Assembly (NCBI RefSeq): GCF_019279795.1
Contig: NC_056748.1
Location: forward strand, 610,885,570-610,949,569
DNA: 64,000 bases
From: Protopterus annectens
Lineage: Eukaryota > Chordata > Ceratodontiformes > Protopteridae
Direction: 5' to 3'
Positions 34,672 through 46,240 of the stretch are shown here, one piece after another. Numbering within the stretch: the first letter of the stretch is position 1; every line of letters begins with the position of its first letter. The notes under the pieces were generated by a model. It did not search any database and was not told where the DNA came from. It saw only the letters and a program-made list of their open reading frames with translations. A program made the translations under genes and the position numbers.

Positions 34672-34792
34672 TTTATAATAAAAGATTACGGCCAGTTTGG
34701 ACTCTGTTTCTTTTGTTTTTGGATTTGTTCTTACAAGAGGTTCGAGAGGAGTCGTTAAGGGAAGCTAAGAGGCTTGTGTTTTGCTACATTTT

Positions 34793-34807
34793 AGTTTCCC
34801 TTTTTGT
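34793..34807. repeat. right target-site duplication of PLE-D
   Basis: Exact partner of 31536-31550. Confidence 0.85.
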
Positions 34808-36539
34808 GCTTGAAATAACCTGTCTAATTTGGTTATAGATTGATCTTTCCCATCCCATGGTCAATAATTTTACATTACCCCTTATTAGAATAACTGGGAT
34901 CATTCCATAGATAATTTGAGAAAGACCATGCATGGGGTCCTTTAAATCTGTGCTCAGTTTAAATGTACATATTAAATCTCATTTAAGGTTCAATTATAAT
35001 AAGTCCTTAATGTTTGTTTTCACTATACTACATCAAGTAAACTCAGTATATTCTGCTACATGAGATGTAGAGGGGGTAATTGGTAGTTGGAATAATTTTG
35101 AGAATATTATTAAGAGGGCATCTTGATAAGTGTAGGAGGAGTTTAGCTAGGGATCACAAAATACATATGCCTCCTTGGTGGAATGTAACTCATTTGAAGC
35201 TGCTGTGGAGAAAGAGGAAAAAATGCAGCATGTGATGAGTCCTCTTTACCCCAGGGCAGCAACTAAAGAGTCTCAATCCTCACTACTGTTTCCAGGAAGG
35301 GAGTATCACTAAAAGCAGGGATAAAAAAGTAGAATTTCTCCTAAGAGTACACTAGGAATAGGTTCCAAAATCTAGGACTGAATTATATGCTTCACTCCAG
35401 GTCCCCAAATGAGTCTTCACACTAACCACTGCAGAACATTGTGTCCCAGTTCCAGGTATTTGACACACAAACTCTTAGATGTCTGATATTCACACAAACA
35501 CATGCTCTTGGGAAAGACTGAAACAGATTTACCTGCAGTATTTCTTTGCCCAAATTATGAGGTAATGACTGCCGCCAGTCAAATACCAGAATACCCTTCA
35601 AAAGGGATGTTCAGTTATATTGAGTAAAATAGATATGGGAACAAATGGTAGCATGCATCCCAAGTAGTAAGGCTGTTGGGAGTGGCCCTGTTATCACAAT
35701 AAGCATAAACACACTTAAGTTATTAAATGTATTTACTAAATAACCAGTCACAATGAAAGGTAGTAAAGCATTTAATAATAAATAAAAGGATTTAAAATAT
35801 GTAAATACTGACTAACTGATTCCAATAAACATCAGAGTTTCACACACAGGAAATATGAAAATAATACTGAAGGATAGATCTCACATTGATTTTAGAAAAC
35901 ATCCAACTATCTAGCTGTAGTTTCCTGGCTATCTGAAGATTAACTTTCCCTATGTAATCTAAATAACTTATCAAGGCAAGATTATACTATTACTTCTGCA
36001 AGGTAAGATGAGAAATTATGTCCACACTTTCCCCAGCAAGTGGAACAGCTACTCTGAAACAACTGAACTACTACTGCTGAACAATTCTGGAAAACAACTA
36101 CTAAACAATAACTGAACAACTGACCCAGAACCTGCTTTTTATAGCAGATCTTTGTCAAAAATAACAGGAAGCTGCCAAGAGAATTCTCCTGTCACATCAG
36201 ACTTTGAAATGTAAACAAACAGGTGCAGTAAAGATTCTAGTCTTTTGGCCCTGGCACAAAATGACATCACATCTAGGTCAGCTGACTCTTGTGTAGCATA
36301 CATTCAGAATTCTCCCCACAAAGAACTTGTATGCATGGTCAGCCAGAAGAACACTGTTTGACATTCAAACATTTTGCATAAGTTAGAGTGATAATCAAAA
36401 GACAAAAACTTGTTTACAAAATTATAGCTAGTCATGCTGGCATATGTAACACAGGGTAATTTACAATTATTTAGAAAACTTTAGCCAGTCATGCTAGCAC
36501 AGATAACTGTATCTAATATATTCACACAGCATACGGAGA
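34808..36539. other. no gene seen
   Basis: No domain-bearing frame. The first 200 bases may continue the decayed LINE into which PLE-D inserted. The rest (35050-36530) shows no family match to other parts of the window. Confidence 0.4.
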
Positions 36540-37525
36540 AAATATACGAACGATAATGCCAAAAGGTTGTACAACTTGATTGTAGAAGACTGAAGGCTTC
36601 AATAGGTTTGGCAAAAAGGAAATACGAGCTAAGGGTGTTGTAATCTAATTCTGCTAAGAAGTTTTATTTTTATGTAAAACAGTCTTGAAATAAGGCAAGG
36701 AAAATTGGTCCCATACAATATGACGGTAAAACATTTTTTGAGGGAACTAAAATGACATATTTAATAAAGATTTACAAGTGGGATAATGTTTGAAAATAAC
36801 ACCAGTTGGATTTCAGGACAATAATATGAGAAGAGACTCCTAATTTTGGTTTGTACATAGTTAGGTGCTAAGTGGGGCAAATAAAACCAGATACTGGAAT
36901 GGGCCCTGATAATTTTTCAAGTTCATTCTGGGTTACTGATAGTAATTACATTTCAGCAACCATAGCATCTTTATTCAGTAATATGTTAACAGGATATGCG
37001 CCATCTAGTTGTAAAATTGCAGACATTATTTCCATTCATAATGGAGAGCCAGTGGACAGTATTAAGAATTATAAACCAATCAGCCTTACATCAATCTTTG
37101 GCAGATGTTTTGAAAGGTGTCTTTTGGAATAATTACGGAACTACAGAGCATTTAGATGAATTTGACTTAACATGTGTCTATGAGGAATCCATCCACAACC
37201 CTTTTTCCTATTTTTGCACATGGAGTAGAGGTGTCACATCAATAATGACAATCATTTAGATCCAAGGTTTACACCATTGGGGTACATTCTAATTTTACTA
37301 ATTTGGAAACTTTTATGAACCAGTGTTTTTGGCACTAGACTCAGGCTTAGCAGCAGTAGTGGTTTATGCACACTAATCTAAAGTATTTAGCAGCGTACAC
37401 ATATTATCATTTAAGCAATGTACAAGTACTCAATCTCTACTTGATTTGACGGGTTGCCATTTGGTTAGATGGTAGCTCACAAAGAGTTAAGGTTCAGATC
37501 TATTTTTCTGAATAGGTTAAAGTGA

Positions 37526-37542
37526 GTGCCTCAAGGCTCAGT
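37526..37542. repeat. left target-site duplication of SINE S1
   Basis: gtgcctcaaggctcagt; its partner at 37770-37786 differs at one base. Confidence 0.75.
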
Positions 37543-37769
37543 TTGTGTCTTTTGGCTTTTCCCGGTTATGGGTCGCCACAGCGGAACTCCAGTCCGCTAA
37601 TGATTGGCAGTTGATTTTTATGTACCGCCTTGCCAGGCCTGATGCACAACCTTCAACGAAGGTACGCCCATTCACGCATGTCTCCACGCAGAAGACGCTC
37701 TAGCTGAGAATCGAACCGGACAGCGTCTTACTGTGAGGCGACAACGCTACCGCAGCACCACCACCGCGG
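37543..37769 (-). mobile_element. tRNA-derived SINE S1 (short form)
   Basis: On the minus strand a tRNA-like head (ggtggtgctgcggtagcgtt, then B-box GGTTCGATTC near 37715) is followed by a body with cgttgaagg and a 3' end tggcgacccataaccgggaa. A 17-bp target duplication with one mismatch brackets it. It lies in the VPQGSVLG codons of LINE E. It lacks the mid-body segment found in S2 and groups with S3. Confidence 0.85.
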
Positions 37770-37786
37770 GTGCCTCAGGGCTCAGT
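37770..37786. repeat. right target-site duplication of SINE S1
   Basis: gtgcctcagggctcagt; partner of 37526-37542 with one mismatch. Confidence 0.75.
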
Positions 37787-38210
37787 ACTAGGCTCTTTTT
37801 TGTTTAATATTGTGTTTTTCTTAATTCCCAGATTTGAAAAGGTATGGATGGCTAAATATGCAGATATATGGTTACATCTTCTGAAGGTATAGATTGTCTA
37901 AATCGGTATATGTTCCAGATTACAGCCTGGCTGAAACAAAATGGTATGAACGTCAATTCAGAAAAAGGAGGTGTCTTGTATTTTTGGAAAATAAATATTA
38001 GTAAATATGTTACATTGGGACAAATTGGATTACCGAAATTGATTACAGAAATTGACAATACAAACATTTGGGCATTATAGTGAGTAACAATTTAAGTTTT
38101 ATGAAGCATGCTCAGACAATGAAGGTTAAGGCAATTAGAGTTGTGGTGTTAATTCTGAGGAATTTTGATGTTAAGAATGAGAAGTTTGTAACAAAATTAT
38201 TTGCATCATA

Positions 38211-38227
38211 TGTTCAACCAATTACTG
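38211..38227. repeat. left target-site duplication of SINE S2
   Basis: tgttcaaccaattactg; partner at 38576-38592 with one mismatch. Confidence 0.8.
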
Positions 38228-38575
38228 GGGGCGGCCACGGTGGTGCAGTGGTTAGCATTGCCGCCTCACAGCAAGAGGTTCTCCGGTTCGATCCTCGGCT
38301 GGGGTGCCTTCTGTGCGGAGTCTGCATGTCCTCCCTGTGGTCGCGTGGGTTTCCTCTGGGTGCTCCAGTTTCCTCCCACATCCCAAAGACATACTGTAGG
38401 TGGATTGGACACACTAAGAATTGGCCCTAGGTGTGAGTGTGTTTGCCTTCTGTGGAAGGTTGGGTGCCGGGCTGGCAACTCGACACTGTAAAACTCCACT
38501 GCCAATCATGAGCGGACAAGGTGATCCGCTGTGGCGATCCCTAACCGGGAAAAGCCGAAAGAAGTAGAAGAAGAA
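38228..38575 (+). mobile_element. tRNA-derived SINE S2 (long form)
   Basis: Head with cggtggtgcagtggttagc (A-box region) and B-box GGTTCGATCC at 38285-38294. The body carries the tcctcccacatcccaaagac block and a 3' end of tggcgatccctaaccgggaa with a GAA-rich tail. Inserted in the LINE E thumb with a 17-bp duplication. RNA polymerase III promoter elements look intact. Mobilisation by a partner LINE is inferred from the tail, and the partner is not identified. Confidence 0.88.
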
Positions 38576-38592
38576 TGCTCAACCAATTACTG
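38576..38592. repeat. right target-site duplication of SINE S2
   Basis: tgctcaaccaattactg; partner of 38211-38227. Confidence 0.8.
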
Positions 38593-39080
38593 AATACAAT
38601 ATGCTGTTCTGTTTGCTCAGCAAAAGTGATTTATTACTACAAGATGGCATTCAGTGAAAATTTATCAAGAGAATCATAAAGATTGGAGGAAATTCTTATA
38701 GTTCTAGACTGCAAGATCTAGGCTTGTTTTATATTAGTTACAGATATTTGCATGGTAAATTATGTCTAGTTTATAAATGTTTTAGTAATGAGTCAGGTTT
38801 GATCTTTAATTTGGATTGTCTGACTCATGTAAGGCTACAAGAGAAGTGTGTTATACATATAAGGTAGGAAGGTGTAGGTCTACTTTGAGATCTGGATACC
38901 TTTTGCAGTCATTGGTCCACAAATTAGAACAGTCCTTAGACGCAAGTCAATCACAATCATTACAGTTGTTTAAGAAAAATTTGTAAACTTTGTTAGAGAG
39001 TAGGGCTGACTCTACAGATTTGAAATTTGTGTTATACATGGCCTTTGTCCTAAACACCATTATAATGAGCAGCTATTCCT

Positions 39081-39190
39081 GTCTAGTACTACAGGCGGCA
39101 GTCCTGGGGTGAATTTTCTGTTTCCCATCCAGCAGTCTAAGTTGCATTTGAAAATGGACACCTCCTGCCGATCATTCTTTATAACCCTAA
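39081..39190 (-). mobile_element. short CR1-like LINE 3' fragment
   Basis: The plus strand tcctggggtgaattttctgt followed by ttcccatcca matches the minus-strand 3' coding end of family A (compare 27550-27585). It is at most about 110 bases long. Confidence 0.55.
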
Positions 39191-41524
39191 TTGAAGACTC
39201 TACCTAAACCTTGTATACTACTGATAGCAGACTCTCATCTCATGTTTTCTCTGCACCATGCTTTGGTTGTAGCCCCTCAAGTGATGATTGTATATGCATA
39301 TGGCTGGATCCCACTGCTAATTGCAGAATAAAGTACATATTGTTTTTTTACTAGCCCATTGATGACTTAAGTAGGGCATCTGAATCCTCTGAACAGGGCC
39401 TTTCATGTAGGTATTTCCATGCAATTGTAGTACTATTGCAGGAAGATGCATACAAACATGCAAGTCACTAGTACATTTCTGTACTTTTGGTGAATTTGCT
39501 ACAGTGATACAGGATAGTTGAGTGTTTAAGCTTGGTTTTACCCAGAGCACAGGGGAATGTAATCTGAGAGTGTAAACTAAAGTCTCTTCCTAGCATGAGT
39601 CAAATGTAATATATCCAGACTCATATGTAGGGTATCACCTGTGATTTACCCACATTATATGTTCTAGTTCCATTACCAGTAGATTTGCTGAAAACATAAC
39701 TCCGTTGTATAATGCCAGGCCTTGTTTTCATGTTGCTGGAGTAAAACAGTTCAAGAAAACTACCTACAAATGTATACTACACGTGTTTTCCTTTGAACAT
39801 GGCAGAACATGGATTATTTCTCTGGATTGCACTTTGATGGTGTGACTGGTATAATGTACTTGTCAGGACAGTTTTCACACTTTTATCTAATAAAATGTAA
39901 TATACTGGCAGCTCCCCTATGTTTTGTCAAGTGTAAATTCACAGATTCTACTGAATAAAACACTCCTGATAAAAGCTTCAGATCAATGAAAACCAGACAA
40001 AAATGCATTTTTTCCAAGAGAAAGCCACGACACCACCTTACCTTAGTAACACTGTAGGCAAATAACGGGGGAGAAAAGAGAAAAATCCCACATTAATGGA
40101 ATCATTGCTGGAACACATCTAGAATCCATTCCTGCACTGGAATTAGGAACACTCCTATTAGGCATAGCAGTCAGGAAGCTCACCTTCAGGGAAATGAAGT
40201 TGACAAAGCAGAATTTCATCAATAAGATGTGAGGTAACACACTGGTAACAAAATGCAACTGTGTATTAGAGTGATCTAGTGTGTGTTAATGCAGTGAAGT
40301 TCATTGTTTTCAATGTATGCTTTTAAGCCCACCCACCTTTCTTGCTATTGGCAGTGAACTCATAAAATGGAAGTTCATTTCTGACTGGCACTTACTCTGG
40401 TGAGTAAGTCATTATTACTTAGAATAGGAGTTGTATTTTTATATCCTTTATTTGGTCAATTTACTTTGTTTTTGCATGTATAATAGGTGGCCTCTTTTAT
40501 CTAGTCTTCAGCAAAATGGCAGTAGACTTGTATCCCAGCTCTTTTATTCTCATCAGGAGAATAATGTAGACTCTTGTCAATTTCCTTCAATTGACCATTC
40601 AACGGATGCCAAGGCTCAACACCTGGTTACCAATGGTGCAGACCGATCACATGCCATTGCTGTAGCTTGTCATCCTTAAGACTCCTTTTTTGTTCTTTGC
40701 TACAAATTCCTGGTCTTAATCCATTGCTGTACATTTTCTTTCCAAATTGTAACTGCAGTCATTCTTATTAACAGTAACAATTTAGCTATCCAGAAGGTGA
40801 TCTCTGTATCTGTATTTTTTCTGCTGTGATATTATATTTACTGTTACCAAAACCATATATTTGACACATGTTAAAACAGATGTTACGGTTATAGTACTGG
40901 CAATTAAAAGACAGTGCCAAATCACAATTTTAGATGCAAGAAATAACTTTTGATCTGCAGTGACAACCGCAGCAATGCCAGCAAAATGCCGTCACACATT
41001 TGTATCAGCCAAGTTATGGGCTTGCACAGTATTCAGAAAATAAAAGTTCATTTCCCAGTATTAGTACATAATTTATTTTTCACTGGAAGTCTGATTGTTG
41101 CTAGCAATGTAAAAAAATCATAGGAAAGAAGCTGAATGTTTATATGAAATGTAGTAACCATGTCTTTACTAATTTAAGTGTGGGAGGTGTAGGTTTTAGG
41201 TATTGAAGGAAGTTTGTGATTTTTGTGAGTAACCTTAGAGATGCAACACCACCAAAAATGAAACCTGCTTAAAAAGTCTCATATCCAGAGTACATATTGA
41301 TTGATAAATGTATAGTGTATCTCATGAAAAGATGTATGTATCAGAGCAAAATTGCAGAACATAATAAATACCACAGCTCTGTTCTGCAGGGGAAGGGATT
41401 ACATAGCTCTTAACTTCTTTGCTTAAGAATCTGGGTAGAGATGATGTGTAAAGGTCCAAAATTAGAGAAAATATTTAAATATTACTCTATTTTACTTTGT
41501 TAATAAAACTGACAATTTTTATAG
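39191..41524. other. no confirmed gene; one weak exon-like frame
   Basis: Low repeat content. The stretch 40486-40679 has an acceptor-like tataatag and an open frame ending in TAA at 40677 (ending HAIAVACHP). It has no recognisable domain and its product is unknown. The rest shows nothing interpretable. Confidence 0.35.
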
Positions 41525-41547
41525 CAACGTGCATTATCTGAACTTCC

Positions 41548-41558
41548 AAGATGGCTGC
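41548..41558 (+). promoter_or_regulatory. YY1-type box in the LINE B6 5' UTR
   Basis: AAGATGGCTGC at the presumed 5' end resembles the YY1 site that positions transcription starts in mammalian L1 5' UTRs. The role here is inference from sequence and place. Confidence 0.4.
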
Positions 41559-41679
41559 ACATTAAGTAACAGCTTAATTCTAGCTCTCCTAGTGTGAAAA
41601 CAGAAACTCAGCAGAGAAGGCCAGTAGAATTGTATTTATGGATAAATTTCAGTAACTGGCTAGTAATTAGACTGCCTGG

Positions 41680-42500
41680 ATGCCAGGAAAAAAGAAATAC
41701 AGGGGACCTGGAAAAAAAATCAGCTACAAAAGTGAAGAAGAAACACTAATTGGGGAAAATTCTGCAGCTGTTAAGCAAAAAGCAATGCAACCTCCATACA
41801 TGGATTCCAGTAACCTACAGGGAGATATTAGACAACTGCATGCAGACCTGGTTAAAATAAATGAAACACTAATGGAATATATCAACACAAACAACAAAAG
41901 GCTAGAAAAAAATGGATGAAGCTTTAAACAAATATTCAGACAGGGTGATAAAGCTGCAAAAATCAGAGGTTGAAATGAAGAAAAGGCTGGCCAAATGAGA
42001 CTGCTCAGGAAGAGATGTTTCAAAAAATAATAGAATTAGAAGACAGAGCATGTAGGGAAAACCTGAGATTTTCAGTTATACCAGAGAAGCTGGAAGGAAC
42101 AGACTCCATTAATTTTATGAAAGATCAAATAAGCAACTGAAATGGTATTCCACAGCAAGAGTTGTTAGTTGAAAGAGCATATTGTGTGTATGCTCCAAAC
42201 CTGGCTATGAGAAAGCAACCAATACCTTTAATAGTAAAGATGTAGTACTACCAGCAGAAGGAGTTGGTTTTGACAAAACTGTGGCAGAAGGACAAAGTAC
42301 TAAAAATGGGAGACAGCAGAGTGTTTGTGGGGAATGATTACTCATTGTACACCAGGCAGAAGAAAAACACATTTATTCCACTATTCAGGGAATTTTGAGA
42401 TGCAGATGTGAGATTCAGACTGCTGCACCCAGCTGCCTTCAAAATATTCTTTCTTGGTGGGATAAAATCATTTTTTGATGAAGTACATGCAAAGAAATAA
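41680..42500 (+). pseudogene. L1-type ORF1 protein remnant of B6
   Basis: The frame starts at 41680 (MPGKKKYRGPGKK, basic) and runs into a coiled-coil-like stretch (DIRQLHADLVKINETLMEYI). An A-run near 41906 shifts the frame and the coil continues as VIKLQKSEVEMKKRL to a stop at 41998. Further pieces read IIELEDRACRENLRFSVIPE, the RRM-start signature of L1 ORF1 (ExRxRRxNLRxxxxPE), and a C-terminal domain piece ERAYCVYAPNLAMRKQPIP near 42175. ORF1p of L1 elements is a trimeric RNA chaperone coating the element RNA. Confidence 0.7.
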
Positions 42501-43904
42501 GTAAAGAAGTTTGTCCAACAAAAAGTGAGCAGTGAAACTGAAATTCTGCTTCTTGTTCTGATAAAGACCACAGAGAGACCATACCTGTGAAATGTTTTCC
42601 ACTGTTTCAAAGGAAAATGTTGGAATGAAGGAGGGGAGCACAAGAGTTGATTAGAAGAATTGAGAGTACATTGGAAATGAAGCAAAGACAGGATTTTGGA
42701 GATGAACAGTAATAAAACCAGTAACTTAATGTGGGGTTACAATGCAATATCTATGTGTGTGAAATATGACAGGAAATGAAAATCTGGAAATACTGGACTT
42801 TTTCAGAATATGTTGGACTTGTGGAGAACTCTAAAGCATATGCCCTACTTCATATCATTAATGTTCAAAAAATCTTTGGGGAGGGGAAAAGGAGGGAAAT
42901 AGTTAACTGTAAGTAAAGAATGTTTTTTTTTTCTTACTAGAACTATTTTTGTGGTGTATGGTGTTATTTGTGTGCTGTAAAGTATAGTTTTATCGGTTAT
43001 TATTAAGTTTAATGAGGATTGTAACCAGGTGCTGCTGTTTTTTTTTTTTTTTATTTTATTTCTCCCTTCTCTTTGTTATTCAGTTTAAAGAAATTTAGGT
43101 AATGCAAGGGGAAAAAGCCTGGTTAAAAGAGCATGACAAAATAAAAATGAATGTGTTTTTCCTCATTCTTGCATGGGAAAATGATTGGATTTAGGATCTT
43201 AAATTGAGTTAATAAGTTTTAAGAGTAAGCAAGTAAATGAAAAAGAATATTGTGAAGCTTTTTTCAAGCCAGTATATGTATGCTCAGCAAATCCATAGCT
43301 GGTCTTAATGTTTCCATGACAATAGTCTGATGGAGAAACTAGCTTCATGATTGGAGACAGTCTGATAAAGAGAAACTGGCTACAGTCTAAGGGTGAGTGA
43401 TTGCCTGAGGGGGAAAACTGAGAAGGGAAATTGGCTAGGAGCTAATGTTCTCTGAAAACATTCAGGGGTTTTCCCAGCTGGGAGAGCTATAAAGAAAAGA
43501 CAAAACCAGTTATCACTTAGTAGAAACACAGGCTGCACCATGCATCTTAGCATGTTTAACCTTTCTTTTAGGTTAACTCAGGTCTGTGAGTATGGCTGTC
43601 AGTTTTGTGACTTTTGTTCCTATTAGGAGGGTAAAACTTCAGTATTTGAAGATGTACATAGTTGTGGTATTATTATTAAGTTAATAGGTTTATGGGGATA
43701 TTGGGGTGTGTGTTTTTTTTTAATGGCTTTCAAGAAAAAAAGTTTTATAAGATGTGGCATAGTCTCAAATGGATAGGACAAGAACTTTAAAAGTTCAGCG
43801 TGTCAGTGTATGCATGTAACAGAAAAGCTGGAACTAGACATTTAACAAAAATGGTATTCTACATAAAAGGTGGGGATAATAACCTTTTAATGTAATGATG
43901 GTTT
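42501..43904 (+). other. inter-ORF region of LINE B6
   Basis: About 1.4 kb without coding signal, with T-runs near 42925 and 43040. B3 (16614-17035) carries the same region, so it is part of the family and not an insertion. Confidence 0.5.
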
Positions 43905-45947
43905 CTGTAATGTTTTCAAATGTCAACGGTCTCGCAGATACAAAAAGAAAAGACTAGTGAACTATATTAAAAAAATGTAGAGTGCAAATAGCTAAGTTAC
44001 AGGAAACACACTTGGAAGGAACTGGTCATGCAAATTTGATAAAGGTTTTCAGAATGGTTATTCAGCAGAATACCTGGGACATAGTAAAAGAGGAGTACTT
44101 ATATTAATTGTAAGAGGAGTTCCAGTAGTGATAGAAAGAGGATAAACAAGAAAATAATGGCAGATTTGTAATACTAAGGGGCTTACTGGAAAGTAAGGAG
44201 GATTATACTTGCATGTATGTCTATTCCACCTAAAACTGCTGTAATGGAGCTTAAGATTCTGTGAGAAATAATCAGTTTCAGCAAGGAATATTACTTCTAG
44301 GTGGGGAATGAAATTTGATTTACAACAGTAGAGATATGTCTCGTTGGCCCAGAAGAGAAAGTGTAACAAAGGAGGGTAGATTTTTGAAGAAATTTGTGAA
44401 AGTATTTGCATGGAATATGTGAATTTGGTGATAGGAGTTTGGAGTGAATTTACATATTATTCCAGAAGATATAAAAACTGGGCTAGGTTAGACTTAATAT
44501 ACATTTCACAGGAACATGTGCATTTAATTGAAGGTCTTGATACGCACTCTAACTATTTCAGATCATGTGCTAATAAATAAAAACATAGAGTAATGAAATA
44601 AAAATGAGACACTAGTACTTTTCCCACCTATCTGTTGAAAAGAGAAGAATTAAAGAAATGGGTAGTGGAGATTATTCAGGAGCTATTAGAGAGGATAGAA
44701 ATTTCTTCTGAAAATATAGCTAGGGAGTGGGATAAAATTAAGGGGGAGTGTAAAATTTGGGTGGAAATAAAAAAGGGAGCTATGGTTAAGTATTCTTTAG
44801 AGGGACTGACAAATGTTAAAGTATTGCAGAATAGGGGGAATCTCAGAACAAGAGTAGAATCAACTGCAGAATGCTAAGCAGACAATAAGGGACTACCTTG
44901 ATAATATGTACAAGTTTAGAAAGATTTCTGTTAAGCAACTGCTTTTTGACAATAACAGTACAGCACAAAAACTTTTTACTCGGGCAACAGAAAGTAGAAA
45001 GAGCTGTTGCCAAGCTTAGGGCACCTATAACAAGGAAGGTAATGAAATCCTGTAGAGGTATTAGAAATATTTTGGAAATTCTATGAAAGTATGTATAAAG
45101 CAGAGAAATATGGAAATCAAGAAAAGTTACAAATGGAAATGTTTATGGAAGAATTAAATATGCCAATGTTAGAGGTAGATGAGGCTCGGTTATTAACCGT
45201 TAGGATAGGAGGAGATGAGATAAAAATTGTGATGTATAACCAATCTACAGGAAAATCACCAGGAATAGATAGTATTCCTGTGGAAGTTTGAAAGCTAGGA
45301 GGGGAAAAAAATGATAAAAGATCTGAAAGGTTTTGTTTAACAGTATTTTAAGAGAAGTACCAGCATCCTGGAAGAAATCAGTGGTAGCTGTAATATCTAA
45401 AGAGGGTAAAGATCCATCAGACCTAGCGTCATACAGACCTATTTCAGTACTAAACCATGATTATAAAGTATTCTTGTCTATAATGGCTAAAGGAATGGCA
45501 AAAGTAATGCCACAATTGATAGATATTGATCAGTGTGGTTTTGTAGAGTGGAGGCGAACATTTGGCAACATTAACAGAACAGTGGTGATCCAGAGGGAAG
45601 CAGAACGTAAGAAAATACTGTTGGTGGTGGTGGGTCTTAATGCAGAAAAAGCATTTGACAGAGTAAGCAGGGACTTTATGAGCAGAGCAATGGAGTCATT
45701 TGCATTTCCTGCAAAAATTATAAGGTTGATTAGGAGGATATATGAGGGATCAGAGGGGAAAATTAAAGTGGGTGAGATCCTCTCTGATAATTTCTGCTTG
45801 AGCAGAGGAACCAGGCAGGGATGTCGTCTTTCCCCTTTGTTGTTTGCATTATATTTTGAACCACTGGCAAAGAAAATAAATGACTCAGAAATTCAAGGAT
45901 ATAGTTGGTGTAATCATCAAGAAAAGCTGGCTCTATTTTCAGATATT

Positions 45948-45964
45948 ATTTTATACCTGACAAA
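45948..45964. repeat. left target-site duplication of SINE S3
   Basis: attttatacctgacaaa, identical to 46224-46240 (17 bases). Confidence 0.9.
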
Positions 45965-46223
45965 TGGTGCAGCGGTAGCGTTGCTACTTCACAGCAAGAG
46001 GTTCTCCTGTTCAATTCTCAGCTGGAGTGCCTTCTGTGTGGAGTCTGCATGTCCTCCCTGCGGTCGAGTGGCGTTCGAAAGACATGTGTAGAATGGGAGT
46101 GCTTTCGTTGAAGGTTGGGCGTCGAGCTGGCACCTCGGCACCCGTAAAAAATCTACTGCCAATCATTAGTGGACAGAAATTCCGCTGTGGCGACCCCTAA
46201 CCGGGAAAAGCTGAAAGAAAAAC
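45965..46223 (+). mobile_element. tRNA-derived SINE S3 (short form)
   Basis: Starts within the A-box region (tggtgcagcggtagcgttg), has a B-box-like GTTCAATTC near 46010, a shortened body with tttcgttgaagg and the 3' end tggcgacccctaaccgggaa. An exact 17-bp duplication flanks it. It was inserted directly behind the catalytic-loop codons of LINE B6. Confidence 0.88.
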
Positions 46224-46240
46224 ATTTTATACCTGACAAA
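46224..46240. repeat. right target-site duplication of SINE S3
   Basis: Exact partner of 45948-45964. Confidence 0.9.

Larger units (their letters stand above)
33638..34732 (+). repeat. PLE-D inverted repeat, right arm
   Basis: Reverse complement of 31551-32632. Begins with a region encoding SRLCIDNNEFHKE, the RT thumb/linker segment. Confidence 0.85.
31551..34792. mobile_element. Penelope-like element PLE-D, inverted dimer
   Basis: A perfect 15-bp duplication flanks a pair of oppositely oriented Penelope copies. The left copy reads on the minus strand from about 33637 to 31551 and carries RT plus GIY-YIG endonuclease. The right copy reads on the plus strand from 33638 to 34792 and begins just after the RT palm. 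Their 1.08-kb shared parts form inverted arms around a spacer of about 1.0 kb. The right end has 60 extra terminal bases (34733-34792). The geometry matches PLE-N but the families differ in sequence. Confidence 0.87.
36540..39080 (+). mobile_element. decayed CR1-like LINE family E
   Basis: The EN-RT linker starts near 36540. RT pieces include MGPDNFSSSFW (36897), NYKPISLTSIFGRCFERCLLE to 37132, a VPQGS-like block split by a SINE at 37526-37786, a degraded catalytic loop (KYADI) near 37855, and thumb segments from 38068 to about 39000, split by a second SINE. It is a different, older family from A1-A5, with stops every 20-60 codons. Confidence 0.7.

Noticed and set aside
37543-37769. Possible functional tRNA gene because of an A-box/B-box pair
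   Set aside because: The tRNA-like head cannot be folded into a complete cloverleaf and is joined to a SINE body with target duplications. The same applies to 38228 and 45965.
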